Assembly: GCA_937901895.1 (NCBI GenBank)
Contig: CALGTD010000009.1
Coordinates: 1-48,471, forward strand
Source: an uncultured Spartobacteria bacterium
GTDB taxonomy: Bacteria > Verrucomicrobiota > Verrucomicrobiia > Chthoniobacterales > JAATET01
DNA: 48,471 nt
Direction of reading: 5' to 3'
The notes below the pieces were generated by a model. The model made no database searches. It was not told where the DNA came from and saw only the letters and a program-made list of their open reading frames with translations. The translations under genes were made by a program, and so were the position numbers. Shown in pieces: positions 24,862-38,475 of this stretch (position 1 is its first letter; every line of letters starts with the position of its first letter).

Positions 24862-26075
24862 GTCTGCGCGTTGCCGGATTGATCCTCGTTCTGTTCGTGA
24901 CGACGGCGCGGGCGGTGTCGCTTTCGGTCGAAGGAGCCGTGCGCGCCGCGCTGGCCGCCGACCGGGAATTGCGGGCCGCCCGGCTGGAAGTGGAGGCCGC
25001 CCGGGCGAAGGTGGACGCCGCCGGGCGACTCGCGGATCCGGAACTGCAGATCGAGGTCGCGGGAGGTCGGGATTTCGAGGGGCGGGTGGAGATCGGGTTC
25101 GCCCAGAGGTTTCCACTTACGGCGAGGCTGGGAATCGAAAAGACATTGTCGCGGCTGGCGGTGGATGCCGCGGAGGCGGAGGTGGAGCTTCGCGAGCGCG
25201 AGATTGGTGCGGCGGTGAGGGAGGCGTATTTCCGACTGGCCGGGGCGCGTGCGGCTGCCGCGATGCACGAGAAGCAGGCTGGGATCGGCGCCGCGTTCGC
25301 CGGGACGGTGCGCGGACAGGTCGCGGAGGGACAATCATCCACGCTGGAGGCCGGGGACGCGGAACTCGAAGTGGCGCGTTTGAAGGTGGCCGTCGCAGAG
25401 GCGGAGGTGGCGAAGATTGCCGCTGAAGAGGCGTTGTGCACGCAGTTGAGTCTGCCGTTTGGCGGGGCAATCGAGCTGACGACGCCGCTGGCCCTGCCCG
25501 CCGCACCTCCGTCGTCGAAGGTTTCAGGAGAGCCGCCGGCCGTGCGCCTTGCGGAGATCGCCGCCGAGGCGGCGCGCACGGACATCCGGCTCGCCCGCGC
25601 GTTGGGGTGGGAGGACGTTGCGGTGGGGCTGTTTGTCGAAGGCGAGCGATTCCGGGACGAGCCTGAGGGCATCGAGACGGAAGGTCTTCTTGGATTGCGA
25701 ATGACCGTGCCCCTCCCGGTCTGGCGAAACGCGAAGGCCGTTGTGCGTTCCCGTGAAGCCGCGGCGCGGGCGAGAGAGGAACGTGTGCTGGCCGTCCGCC
25801 TTGCGATGAGCAACACCGCCGCCGCGGCGCGGCGCCAAATGGAAAGCCGGCACCGCAGCGCGCTTCGAATCGAACGCGAGGCCCTGCCGGCGGCGCGCAA
25901 GCTTGCCGACGAGGCCGAGGAGGCGCGGCTGCGAGGGGAGGTCGGTCTTCCGGAGGTGCTGAGAATTCGCGCCCGTGTTGCCGAGCTCGAGGCGGCCGCG
26001 ATCGAGGCCGCCGTTCAATACCACATTCAACACGCCCGCTGGCTCGACGCCGTGGGCGGGTCCGTTCTGCCATGA
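24858..26075 (+). CDS. TolC/CzcC-family outer-membrane efflux protein
   Basis: A 405-residue outer-membrane channel subunit. After a signal peptide (LILVLFVTTARA) come two repeats of long coiled helices rich in Ala and Glu (for example AALAADRELRAARLEVEAARAK cut here into its first half, and RSREAAARAREERVLAV), the hallmark of TolC trimers, with short beta segments between them. It would form the exit duct of the tripartite pump encoded by the next two genes. Both ends overlap neighbours by ATGA, indicating coupled translation. Confidence 0.87.
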   Translation: MSLRVAGLILVLFVTTARAVSLSVEGAVRAALAADRELRAARLEVEAARAKVDAAGRLADPELQIEVAGGRDFEGRVEIGFAQRFPLTARLGIEKTLSRLAVDAAEAEVELREREIGAAVREAYFRLAGARAAAAMHEKQAGIGAAFAGTVRGQVAEGQSSTLEAGDAELEVARLKVAVAEAEVAKIAAEEALCTQLSLPFGGAIELTTPLALPAAPPSSKVSGEPPAVRLAEIAAEAARTDIRLARALGWEDVAVGLFVEGERFRDEPEGIETEGLLGLRMTVPLPVWRNAKAVVRSREAAARAREERVLAVRLAMSNTAAAARRQMESRHRSALRIEREALPAARKLADEAEEARLRGEVGLPEVLRIRARVAELEAAAIEAAVQYHIQHARWLDAVGGSVLP

Positions 26076-27214
26076 AGATCCGATTCCCTGTCCTCTTTCT
26101 ATTCACGGTGCGGCTGGTGTCCGCCGCTCCGGAATGCTGCCCCGACGGAGACCTCTTCGGCTCCGGCGCTACCGGCGGTGAAATCGTTGCATTGAATGAG
26201 CTCCAGATCCGCAATCTTGGACTGCAGACCGAGCCTGCAAACGAGAGCCGGTTCGAGGTCGCGTTGTTTGCCCTCGGCCGCATCGAGGCCATTCCGAACA
26301 AGCAGGCGGCCGTTTCCTCGCGCATCCCCGGACGCGTGGTGTCGCTTTCCGTGAACCCCGGCGAAAATGTCGATGCGGGCCAGGAACTTCTCCGCATCGA
26401 AAGCCGCCAGCCGGGAAATCCCCCGCCCGTGATTACGCTGACCGCGCCCATTGCAGGAACGGTCTGCGAGATGGACGTGCGAACGGGGGATCCGGTCGAG
26501 CCGGACCGGCGATTGATGGATGTCACCGATCTCCACGAACTGGTGGCGGTTGCGAAGGTTTTCGAACACCAGGCGGGCCTGCTGACGCCGGGAATGCAGG
26601 CGCGAATCCGCGTGCCCGCGTTTCCAAAGGATGTGTTTTCCGGTGAGCTGGTGCGGCTCGGCACCGAGGTGAACCGCGAATCGGGAACGATCGACGCCGT
26701 GTTCCGGATCGCAAATCCTGAACTCCGCCTGCGTCCCGGAATGCGCGCGGAGTTCTCGATTCTCACGAGCGTTCGGGAATCCGTGCTCAGCGTGCCGCGC
26801 GAGTCCGTGCTCGGCGATGGAGGCAATTTGTTCGTGTATGTCGCCGATTACGAAAAGCCCGGGGTCTTTCGGCGGGTGCCGGTGGCAACCGGTGAACGCA
26901 ACGACCGCCGCGTCGAGATTGTCGCCGGATTGTTTCCGGGCGACGAGGTGGTCACCACGGGGGGATATGCGCTGCAGTTTGCCGGAGGAGGGAGCGCGAC
27001 GCTCAAGGAGGCGATGGACGCCGCGCACGGACACTCCCACGGTCCCAACGGGGAGGAACTGGAGGCGCACGCGGAGCATCATGGACCCGATCATGAACAC
27101 GGAGACGAACCCGAAGGCTCCGCGGTGTTTCCGTTTCCGCTCGCGGCCGGGGTCGCCGGAGTGGCGCTGGTGGTGGGAATTCTGATCGGGAGGGTTTCGC
27201 GCCGGCATGCTTGA
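26072..27214 (+). CDS. RND efflux periplasmic adaptor with His-rich tail and C-terminal membrane helix
   Basis: A 380-residue membrane-fusion protein of the CusB/CzcB type. A signal peptide is followed by ECCPDG just after the expected cleavage, then the barrel-sandwich (lipoyl-like) halves (KQAAVSSRIPGRVVSLSV, ITLTAPIAGTVCEMDVRTGD), beta-barrel (GMQARIRVP, GSGTIDAVFR-like) and membrane-proximal domain ending at about residue 305. Unusually it continues with a metal-ligand tail (AAHGHSHGPNGEE ... AEHHGPDHEHGDE, about 312-346) and a final hydrophobic helix (FPLAAGVAGVALVVGILIG). The tail should capture metal ions, and the helix should anchor the adaptor. Starts by ATGA overlap with the channel gene. 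Confidence 0.87.
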   Translation: MKIRFPVLFLFTVRLVSAAPECCPDGDLFGSGATGGEIVALNELQIRNLGLQTEPANESRFEVALFALGRIEAIPNKQAAVSSRIPGRVVSLSVNPGENVDAGQELLRIESRQPGNPPPVITLTAPIAGTVCEMDVRTGDPVEPDRRLMDVTDLHELVAVAKVFEHQAGLLTPGMQARIRVPAFPKDVFSGELVRLGTEVNRESGTIDAVFRIANPELRLRPGMRAEFSILTSVRESVLSVPRESVLGDGGNLFVYVADYEKPGVFRRVPVATGERNDRRVEIVAGLFPGDEVVTTGGYALQFAGGGSATLKEAMDAAHGHSHGPNGEELEAHAEHHGPDHEHGDEPEGSAVFPFPLAAGVAGVALVVGILIGRVSRRHA

Positions 27215-30200
27215 CGCGCTGATCCGGTTTTCCCTGCGGAATCGTCCGCTGATCCTCGCCGTGAGTCTGCTGCTTGCGGTGTTTGGAGTCGACACGCTGC
27301 GCAGGCTGCCGGTGGATGTGCTGCCGGACCTAACGCGCCCCACGGTGACACTGCTCACGGAGTCCCCCGGACTCGCTCCCGAGGAGGTCGAGAGCCTCGT
27401 CACCATGCCGATCGAGCAGGCGCTGCAGGGCGTTGGCGGGCTTTTCCGACTGCGCTCGAGTTCCGACGTCGGGTTGTCGCTCGTCTTTGCGGAGTTCGAC
27501 TGGGGAACGGACATCCACCGTGCGCGGCAACTCGTTCAGGAACGATTGCAACTGGCCTCCGGACGGCTGCCAGAAGGCGTATCCACCATGATGGCGCCCA
27601 TCTCCTCGCTGATGGGCGAGATTCTGCTGATTGGCGTGAGCAGCAGGGACGGGTCGATTGCGCCGATGGATCTGCGACTCGTTGCGGACTGGACGGTGCG
27701 ACAGCGGTTGAGGGCGATTCCCGGAGTTGCAGATGTGCTCGTGATCGGTGGAGGCGTGAAGCAATACCACGTGCTGCCAGATCCGGTGCGGATGGCGGCG
27801 CAGGAAGTCACCTTCGACGAGCTGGAGTCCGCCGTTGCCAACGCCGTGGGCACGACGACCAGCGGCTATCTCACGGCATCGGACCGCGAGATCATGGTGC
27901 GCAACCTGGGAATGACGACCCGCATCGACGAGATCGGACGCACCCCGGTGAAGACCGTCGACGGGCGGGTCATTCTCATCGAGGATGTCGCGGAGTTGGA
28001 ATTCGGCCCGCAGGTGATGCGCGGCGATGCCGGCGTAAACGGGCGCCCCGGCGTGATCCTCAGCATCGACAAGCAGCCTGGCTTCGACACGATCCAGCTG
28101 ACCCGGGCCATCGAGACGGCGCTGAATGAGTTGAGGCCGTCGCTGCCCGCCGGAGTCGAGCTGCAGATTCTTTTCCGGCAGTCGGAGTTCATCGAAACCG
28201 CCATCCACAATCTCGTGGAGGCCATTCGCGACGGCGCGATCATGGTAACCATCGTGTTGTTTTTGTTTCTGCTGAACGTTCGAACGACACTCATCACGTT
28301 GGTTGCGATACCGATGTCGTTCCTGACAACGCTGCTGGTCTTCCGGTGGCTCGGAGTTGGTGTGAACTCGATGACCCTCGGAGGATTCGCGGTTGCAATC
28401 GGCATGGTCGTTGATGACGCGATCGTCGACGTCGAGAATGTGTTCCGTCGTCTGCGCGAAAATCGCCGAGCGGAGAATCCGCGCCCGACCCTCGACGTGG
28501 TGGCCGTGGCGTCCAGCGAGATCCGTAGCTCGATTCTTTACGCGACCCTGCTGGTCATTCTGGTGTTTGTGCCGCTGTTTGCGCTGGAGGGAATCGAAGG
28601 CCGGTTGTTTGCTCCGATTGCCATCGCAACCACCACGTCGATGGCAGCATCGTTCGCGGTGTCGATCACGCTGATTCCGGTCCTCTGTTCGTATCTGCTG
28701 CCCGCGATGAAGCGAATGCGGGACGACAGGGACGGATGGTTTGTCGCGCGGCTGAAGGGGGTGAGCCGACGGATTTTTCTTCCGATGGCATTTGACCAGC
28801 CCTTTCTCGTGCTCGGCTCCACCAGTGTGCTCGTCGCGGTGTGCCTTGCGCTGTGGCCGTCGATGGGCGTCGAATTTCTCCCGGCGTTCAATGAAGGGTC
28901 GGCCATCGTCAGCATGGTCGGCGCCCCCGGCACTTCGCTCGAAGCATCGAATCGGATCGGAGCCCGTGGTGAAGAGATGCTGCTGGAGATTCCCGAGGTG
29001 CGGTCCGTCGGTCGACGCACGGGGCGTGCGGAAAACGACGATCATGTGATGGGCGTGAACGTCGTGGAATACGATCTCGAATTTGAGCCGGGTGGACGTC
29101 CGCGCGAGGAGGTGCTTGCGGACATCCGCGAGAAGCTGGGAACGATCCCGGGTGTATTCGTGAATATTGGTCAGCCGATCTCGCACCGGCTCGCCCACAT
29201 GCTCTCCGGCGTTTCTGCGAAAATCGCGGTGAAGATTTTCGGCCCTGACATCGACCGGCTGCGGTCGCTCGGTCAGCAGGCACAGGAGATCATTTCCACG
29301 ATTCCGGGAACGACGGATGTGAACGTCGAAAAGCAGATGCTCATCCCTCAGATTCGCATCGAAGTCGATCGCGAGAAGGCCCGCGCCTACGGCATTCAGC
29401 CGGGTGCGCTGACGGCACGGCTTTCGGAGCTCCTCGGCGGCAAGGTTGTCGGCGAGGTGCGCGATGGCGTCCGCACCTATGACATCTTCCTTCGACTGCC
29501 GGAGGACCTTCGTGACGATCCCCGAAAGATCGGGGACCTCCTCGTCGAAAGCGGTAACTCCGGCCTCGTTCCGCTCGGATTGATCGCCGCCGTTCGCACC
29601 GGCCTCGGACCAAATGTCGTGCATCGCGACAACGGCGCGCGGCGGATTGTCGTGAGTGCTAACACGACCGATCGCGATCTTGCCGGCACCGTCGAAAGAA
29701 TCCGTTCCGAACTTGAGAAACGTCTTGTCCTGCCGCCCGGTTACTACCTCAGTTTTCAAGGGGAATATCAGGCCCAGCAGGCCGCCGCTGCGCGTATCGG
29801 GTGGCTTTCCTCCCTTGTGCTCATCGTCATCGCGTTCCTGCTCTACGGCTATTTCCGCAGCGTGATGCTCGTTGCGCAGGTCCTGCTGAACATCCCGCTG
29901 GCCTTTGCCGGAGGACTGTTTCTGACGTGGCTTGTGGTCGGAGAGATCTCGATCGCCACGCTGGTGGGATTCATCACACTGGCGGGCATCGCGAGCCGCA
30001 ACACGATCATGATGATTGCCCACTACATCCACCTCATGCAGCACGAGGGGGAATCGTTCACCCGCGGCATGATCGAGCGCGGTTCGCTGGAGCGGATGGT
30101 TCCCGTGCTCATGACGGCACTATCGGCCGGACTTGCGCTGGTTCCGCTCTGCCTCTCCGCGGGTGAGCCGGGCAAGGAGATCCTTCACCCCGTGGCGATC

Positions 30201-30329
30201 GTCATTGTCGGGGGTCTGGTGACGTCCACGTTGCTCGATTGCGTGGTGACACCGTGTGTCTTCTGGCGCTTCGGCCGGCGTGCCGCCGCGCGATGCCTTG
30301 AACGAAACGCGCCCGTCTGCCGCGCATGA
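27207..30329 (+). CDS. Heavy-metal RND efflux pump (CzcA/CusA family)
   Basis: A 1040-residue inner-membrane proton/metal antiporter of the HME-RND family, with 12 expected helices and two large periplasmic loops. The N-terminus (LIRFSLRNRPLILAVSLLLA, PVDVLPDLTRPTVTLLTESPG) is typical. Helix IV holds acidic residues D403, D404, D408 and E410 in VVDDAIVDVENVF, positioned like the proton-relay aspartates of CzcA (D402, D408). This helix differs from the Ag/Cu form in CusA (which has VDAAIVMIEN), so divalent-cation export is more likely than Cu(I)/Ag(I). The substrate cannot be fixed from sequence. It overlaps the adaptor gene by eight bases and the next gene by ATGA. Confidence 0.92.
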   Translation: MLDALIRFSLRNRPLILAVSLLLAVFGVDTLRRLPVDVLPDLTRPTVTLLTESPGLAPEEVESLVTMPIEQALQGVGGLFRLRSSSDVGLSLVFAEFDWGTDIHRARQLVQERLQLASGRLPEGVSTMMAPISSLMGEILLIGVSSRDGSIAPMDLRLVADWTVRQRLRAIPGVADVLVIGGGVKQYHVLPDPVRMAAQEVTFDELESAVANAVGTTTSGYLTASDREIMVRNLGMTTRIDEIGRTPVKTVDGRVILIEDVAELEFGPQVMRGDAGVNGRPGVILSIDKQPGFDTIQLTRAIETALNELRPSLPAGVELQILFRQSEFIETAIHNLVEAIRDGAIMVTIVLFLFLLNVRTTLITLVAIPMSFLTTLLVFRWLGVGVNSMTLGGFAVAIGMVVDDAIVDVENVFRRLRENRRAENPRPTLDVVAVASSEIRSSILYATLLVILVFVPLFALEGIEGRLFAPIAIATTTSMAASFAVSITLIPVLCSYLLPAMKRMRDDRDGWFVARLKGVSRRIFLPMAFDQPFLVLGSTSVLVAVCLALWPSMGVEFLPAFNEGSAIVSMVGAPGTSLEASNRIGARGEEMLLEIPEVRSVGRRTGRAENDDHVMGVNVVEYDLEFEPGGRPREEVLADIREKLGTIPGVFVNIGQPISHRLAHMLSGVSAKIAVKIFGPDIDRLRSLGQQAQEIISTIPGTTDVNVEKQMLIPQIRIEVDREKARAYGIQPGALTARLSELLGGKVVGEVRDGVRTYDIFLRLPEDLRDDPRKIGDLLVESGNSGLVPLGLIAAVRTGLGPNVVHRDNGARRIVVSANTTDRDLAGTVERIRSELEKRLVLPPGYYLSFQGEYQAQQAAAARIGWLSSLVLIVIAFLLYGYFRSVMLVAQVLLNIPLAFAGGLFLTWLVVGEISIATLVGFITLAGIASRNTIMMIAHYIHLMQHEGESFTRGMIERGSLERMVPVLMTALSAGLALVPLCLSAGEPGKEILHPVAIVIVGGLVTSTLLDCVVTPCVFWRFGRRAAARCLERNAPVCRA

Positions 30330-30775
30330 ATCTTCCCAAAACCATGAAAGCCCACCTCATCCTGTTGTTCGCCGCCCTCGGCCTGATGCCGATCTTAGCC
30401 AGTGAAGCTCCCGCCGCGCCCAAGGGCGGCAAGTTGTTTCCCCTCGATGGCGAATACCTCGAATTTTTCGTCAACGCTGATCACCACGGTGAAATCGTCA
30501 TCTACGATCCGGTCCTCAAAGCCGTTTCCACCGGCGATCGCGAGATCACGGTGACCGCCGGCACGCGCGAGAAACAGGAAAAGCTGTCCGTCGAAAAGGG
30601 GGATGCGATGTGGACGACTTCGGATCTGCCGGCCGGCGACGGATATTTCGTGATCATCCAGGTCCGCGAAGCGGCCGGGGACGCGCCGAAAACGTTCCGG
30701 TTGCGCTATGTCGCGGAGACCTGTCCCGGCTGCAACCTGCCGGAATACGCCTGCACCTGCGAGCATGCACATTGA
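30326..30775 (+). CDS. Secreted protein with C-terminal Cys/His metal motif, end of efflux operon
   Basis: A 149-residue protein with a signal peptide (LILLFAALGLMPILAS). The beta-rich mature domain begins GGKLFPLDGEYLEFFVNAD, a pattern seen in small proteins beside metal-efflux genes of Planctomycetota and Verrucomicrobiota (recalled, not searched). It ends in a compact ligand cluster ETCPGCNLPEYACTCEHAH with four Cys and two His. A role in delivering or sensing the exported metal in the periplasm is likely by context. ATG 30326 overlaps the pump stop (ATGA); a second ATG at 30344 sits nearer the signal peptide. Confidence 0.75.
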   Translation: MNLPKTMKAHLILLFAALGLMPILASEAPAAPKGGKLFPLDGEYLEFFVNADHHGEIVIYDPVLKAVSTGDREITVTAGTREKQEKLSVEKGDAMWTTSDLPAGDGYFVIIQVREAAGDAPKTFRLRYVAETCPGCNLPEYACTCEHAH

Positions 30776-30841
30776 TGCCTCCCGCATCCCGCGCACGGCG
30801 CGCTTGAATCCGCAATGGCGGGACTGCATCTTCATTCGCGC

Positions 30842-31813
<972 letters not shown>

Positions 31814-31883
31814 CCCCGCTCTCCAATCCGTTCGCGGTTTTGCCTTGATCGCCCTCCGGCGCTCTTTAGCCTCGCGAGTCTGC

Positions 31884-34349
31884 ATGTTGAAGACGTGGTG
31901 CCCTGGAATTTTTTGCGCGTTGCTCCTGTCGATGTCGGGCATCGGCCGGGCGCAGTTCGGGGGCCTTGAGGGCTTCTCGGTCAACGCGGAGGACATGCAG
32001 TTTGAGGGCGGCGTTGCCAGCTACGAAGGCAATGTCCAGATCCATCTCGAGCAGGTCAGCATTTATGCGGACCGTGCGGAATACAATGCCGAGACCCGCG
32101 ACATCCTGCTGATTGGGAATGTTCGCATCTACACGCTCGACAATCTGTTCACCGCCCAGCGCGCCCTTTACAACCGCGACAGCGGCCAGATCCGTGCGCT
32201 GGAGTTCTCCGGCGAGCAGTTCCCGCTGAAGTTCCGCGCACTGAGCCTGATGGCGCCGTCGCTGCGGGATTTCCGCGTGCGCGACGCCTCGTTTACGGTC
32301 GACGACTCGTCCGAGCCCGACTTCCGCATTCGCGCGAAGACGATGCGCATTTTCCCGGACGATCGGGTGAGCTTTACGAATTCGTTCCTCTACATCGGCG
32401 AGACACCGGTGTTCTGGTTCCCCTATCTATTCGCCTACACGAACAACACCGGCATCGAGCTTCGACCGGGCTACGATTCCCGCTGGGGCTACTACCTGCT
32501 CACCGGCTACAGCTTTCCGATCGGCGAGGGTGGCAACTTCATCGGCACCGTCGATGCGGACTACCGCACGGAACTCGGCTTCGGCATCGGCTTCGACTCG
32601 AAGTTCCGCTTCGGTCAGGAAGACCGCAGCTACGGCGAGTTCAAGAGCTACTACGCCTACGACATCAATCCGGACGAACGCGTTGGCGGTCCCGGCGAGC
32701 CGAGGGAACCGGGGGATCACGATCGCTACCGCGTGACATTCCAGAATCGAACGTTCCTTACCGACGACATTTACGCGACGTTCGACATCAACAAGCTCAG
32801 CGACATCGATTTTCTCGAGGACTATTTCCCGAACGAGTTCCGCGTCGATCCGCAGCCGGACAACTTCGTGAGCCTCACGAAGTGGGATGAATTCTACACG
32901 CTCACGTTGCTCACCCGCTGGCAGATGAACGACTTCTTCCAGACGACCGAGCGTCTGCCCGAGCTGGCGCTCGACATCAAGCAGCACCGGATCTTCGACC
33001 TGCCGATCTACTACGATGGCGAGAATACCGTCGGCTACTACCGCCGCGCGTTCCCCGACGGCTCGATCCTCCCCGACTACGAGGCGACCCGTTTCGACAC
33101 GTTCCACCAGATTTCGTATCCGAAGACCTATTTCGGCTGGCTCTCGCTGATTCCCAAGGTCGGCGTGCGCGGCACCTATTACAGCCGCACCGGCCGCACG
33201 GTGGATGTGCTCAGCGAGCAGCAGCTCAACCAGGTCAACAACTTCCGCCAGCGAGCGATGTCGAGCCGCAGCATGGCGGGCCAGCAGGGTGCGCAGATCG
33301 GCATGCTGCAGAGCCAGCTTGATTCCACGGTAAATCCGACGCAGCGCGCGAACCTCCAGCGCCAGATCGAGGCCTTGCAGCGCTCGCAGCAGGTGCAGCT
33401 TTCACAGGCCGAGGCGTTCGAGGCGCAGGCCAACGCGATCGAAAGTGGCGATGTGTTGAACGGCCGCGAACTCGAGTATGGCGGGGGAACGTTCCGGCCG
33501 ATTGTGAACTTCGGATTCGAGGGGTCGTTCAAGCTTTCCAAACGCTACGAGACCATCCAGTCCCGCGCGCTCGGACTGGACGGCGTGCTCCACACCGTGC
33601 AGCCATATTTCAACTACTCCTACGTCTACAACGGCGGGCTTGGCCGGGACCGGATTCTTCAATTCGACCGCGTCGTGCCCGCGACCGAGCCGCTTCCGCT
33701 CGATTTCCCCGAGTTCGTGGGCATCGATTCGATCGACGACTGGAGCATCCTGCGACTCGGAACGAGACACCGCCTGACCACGCGGCGCGGCGACGACAAC
33801 TGGGAGTGGTTCGTCATCGACTCGTTCATCGACCTGAACTTCAACAACCCCTACATCGACAACGATCGCGGCACGGTGTCGAACTCGGTGAACCGCATTG
33901 AATTCCGCCCGGTGTCGTGGATGTCGCTTCGCATGGATGCGCAGCTCCCGCTGACGGACGATGGATTCACGGATGTGAACACCTCGATCCTCTTCATGCC
34001 GTGGAGGGATCTGCTCATCCAGTTCAGTGATCGCTATCTCGACGACAATCCGTTTTTCCAGAACAGCAACCAGCTTTCCGGCTACGCCTACTACCAGGTG
34101 ACGTCGCATTGGGGCGTCAGCGCGCAGGCCACCTACGAAGCAGTCGAGGACATCCTGCTGCTGCAGCGCTACATGATTCACCGCGACATTTCCTCGTGGA
34201 TTGTCTCCGTCGGCGGAGAGGTGCGGGAAAACCAGGGTGGCGATACGGAATACGGGGTGCTGTTCACGATGACGCTCAAGGATGCGCCGCAGGTGCACCT
34301 GCCGCTCGCCTTCGATCAGGGAACGGGCCCGCTCGGCAGCGAGGATTGA
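31884..34349 (+). CDS. lptD: LptD-like LPS-assembly outer-membrane protein with helical insertion
   Basis: An 821-residue protein. A signal peptide (ending GIGRAQ) precedes an OstA/LptD-type beta-jellyroll (about 25-180: FEGGVASYEGNVQIHLEQ, ADRAEYNAETRDILLIGN) and a long beta-barrel domain with alternating aromatic strands to the C-terminus. LptD inserts lipopolysaccharide into the outer leaflet. Two oddities: the mature chain has no cysteine, so the disulfides of E. coli LptD are absent, and residues about 444-520 form a Gln/Ala-rich amphipathic helical segment (SEQQLNQVNNFRQRA ... RQIEALQRSQQVQL) inside the barrel region. The frame is open further upstream to 31692, inside galE, but ATG 31884 starts the signal peptide. 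Confidence 0.8.
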   Translation: MLKTWCPGIFCALLLSMSGIGRAQFGGLEGFSVNAEDMQFEGGVASYEGNVQIHLEQVSIYADRAEYNAETRDILLIGNVRIYTLDNLFTAQRALYNRDSGQIRALEFSGEQFPLKFRALSLMAPSLRDFRVRDASFTVDDSSEPDFRIRAKTMRIFPDDRVSFTNSFLYIGETPVFWFPYLFAYTNNTGIELRPGYDSRWGYYLLTGYSFPIGEGGNFIGTVDADYRTELGFGIGFDSKFRFGQEDRSYGEFKSYYAYDINPDERVGGPGEPREPGDHDRYRVTFQNRTFLTDDIYATFDINKLSDIDFLEDYFPNEFRVDPQPDNFVSLTKWDEFYTLTLLTRWQMNDFFQTTERLPELALDIKQHRIFDLPIYYDGENTVGYYRRAFPDGSILPDYEATRFDTFHQISYPKTYFGWLSLIPKVGVRGTYYSRTGRTVDVLSEQQLNQVNNFRQRAMSSRSMAGQQGAQIGMLQSQLDSTVNPTQRANLQRQIEALQRSQQVQLSQAEAFEAQANAIESGDVLNGRELEYGGGTFRPIVNFGFEGSFKLSKRYETIQSRALGLDGVLHTVQPYFNYSYVYNGGLGRDRILQFDRVVPATEPLPLDFPEFVGIDSIDDWSILRLGTRHRLTTRRGDDNWEWFVIDSFIDLNFNNPYIDNDRGTVSNSVNRIEFRPVSWMSLRMDAQLPLTDDGFTDVNTSILFMPWRDLLIQFSDRYLDDNPFFQNSNQLSGYAYYQVTSHWGVSAQATYEAVEDILLLQRYMIHRDISSWIVSVGGEVRENQGGDTEYGVLFTMTLKDAPQVHLPLAFDQGTGPLGSED

Positions 34350-34363
34350 GTTTTTGTCGCTGT

Positions 34364-34382
34364 TCGCCCGAATGAAGGGCGA
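34364..34382 (+). other. Small hairpin after the lptD-like gene
   Basis: TCGCCC/GGGCGA (34364-34369 with 34377-34382) form a perfect six-pair stem with a seven-base loop, 15 bases after the stop. A TTTTTG precedes rather than follows it, so it is a poor intrinsic terminator on the plus strand. The rest of the 141-bp gap shows nothing clear. Confidence 0.3.
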
Positions 34383-34490
34383 GGCCGTCCGCGCCACCTC
34401 ATTGTGGGAGTGGAATTGCGCGATGGTGGGCGGAGGAAATTTCCCGGATCCATTCTCGCCTCCCCGCGGATGTTGCTTTAGCTTCAAAGA

Positions 34491-38462
<3,972 letters not shown>

Positions 38463-38475
38463 GATCCTGCGTGGC

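Noticed and set aside
27330..30044. 904-codon minus-strand frame opposite the RND pump
   Set aside because: Antisense shadow of conserved pump codons, composition very rich in His, Arg and Asp, no start or domain support.
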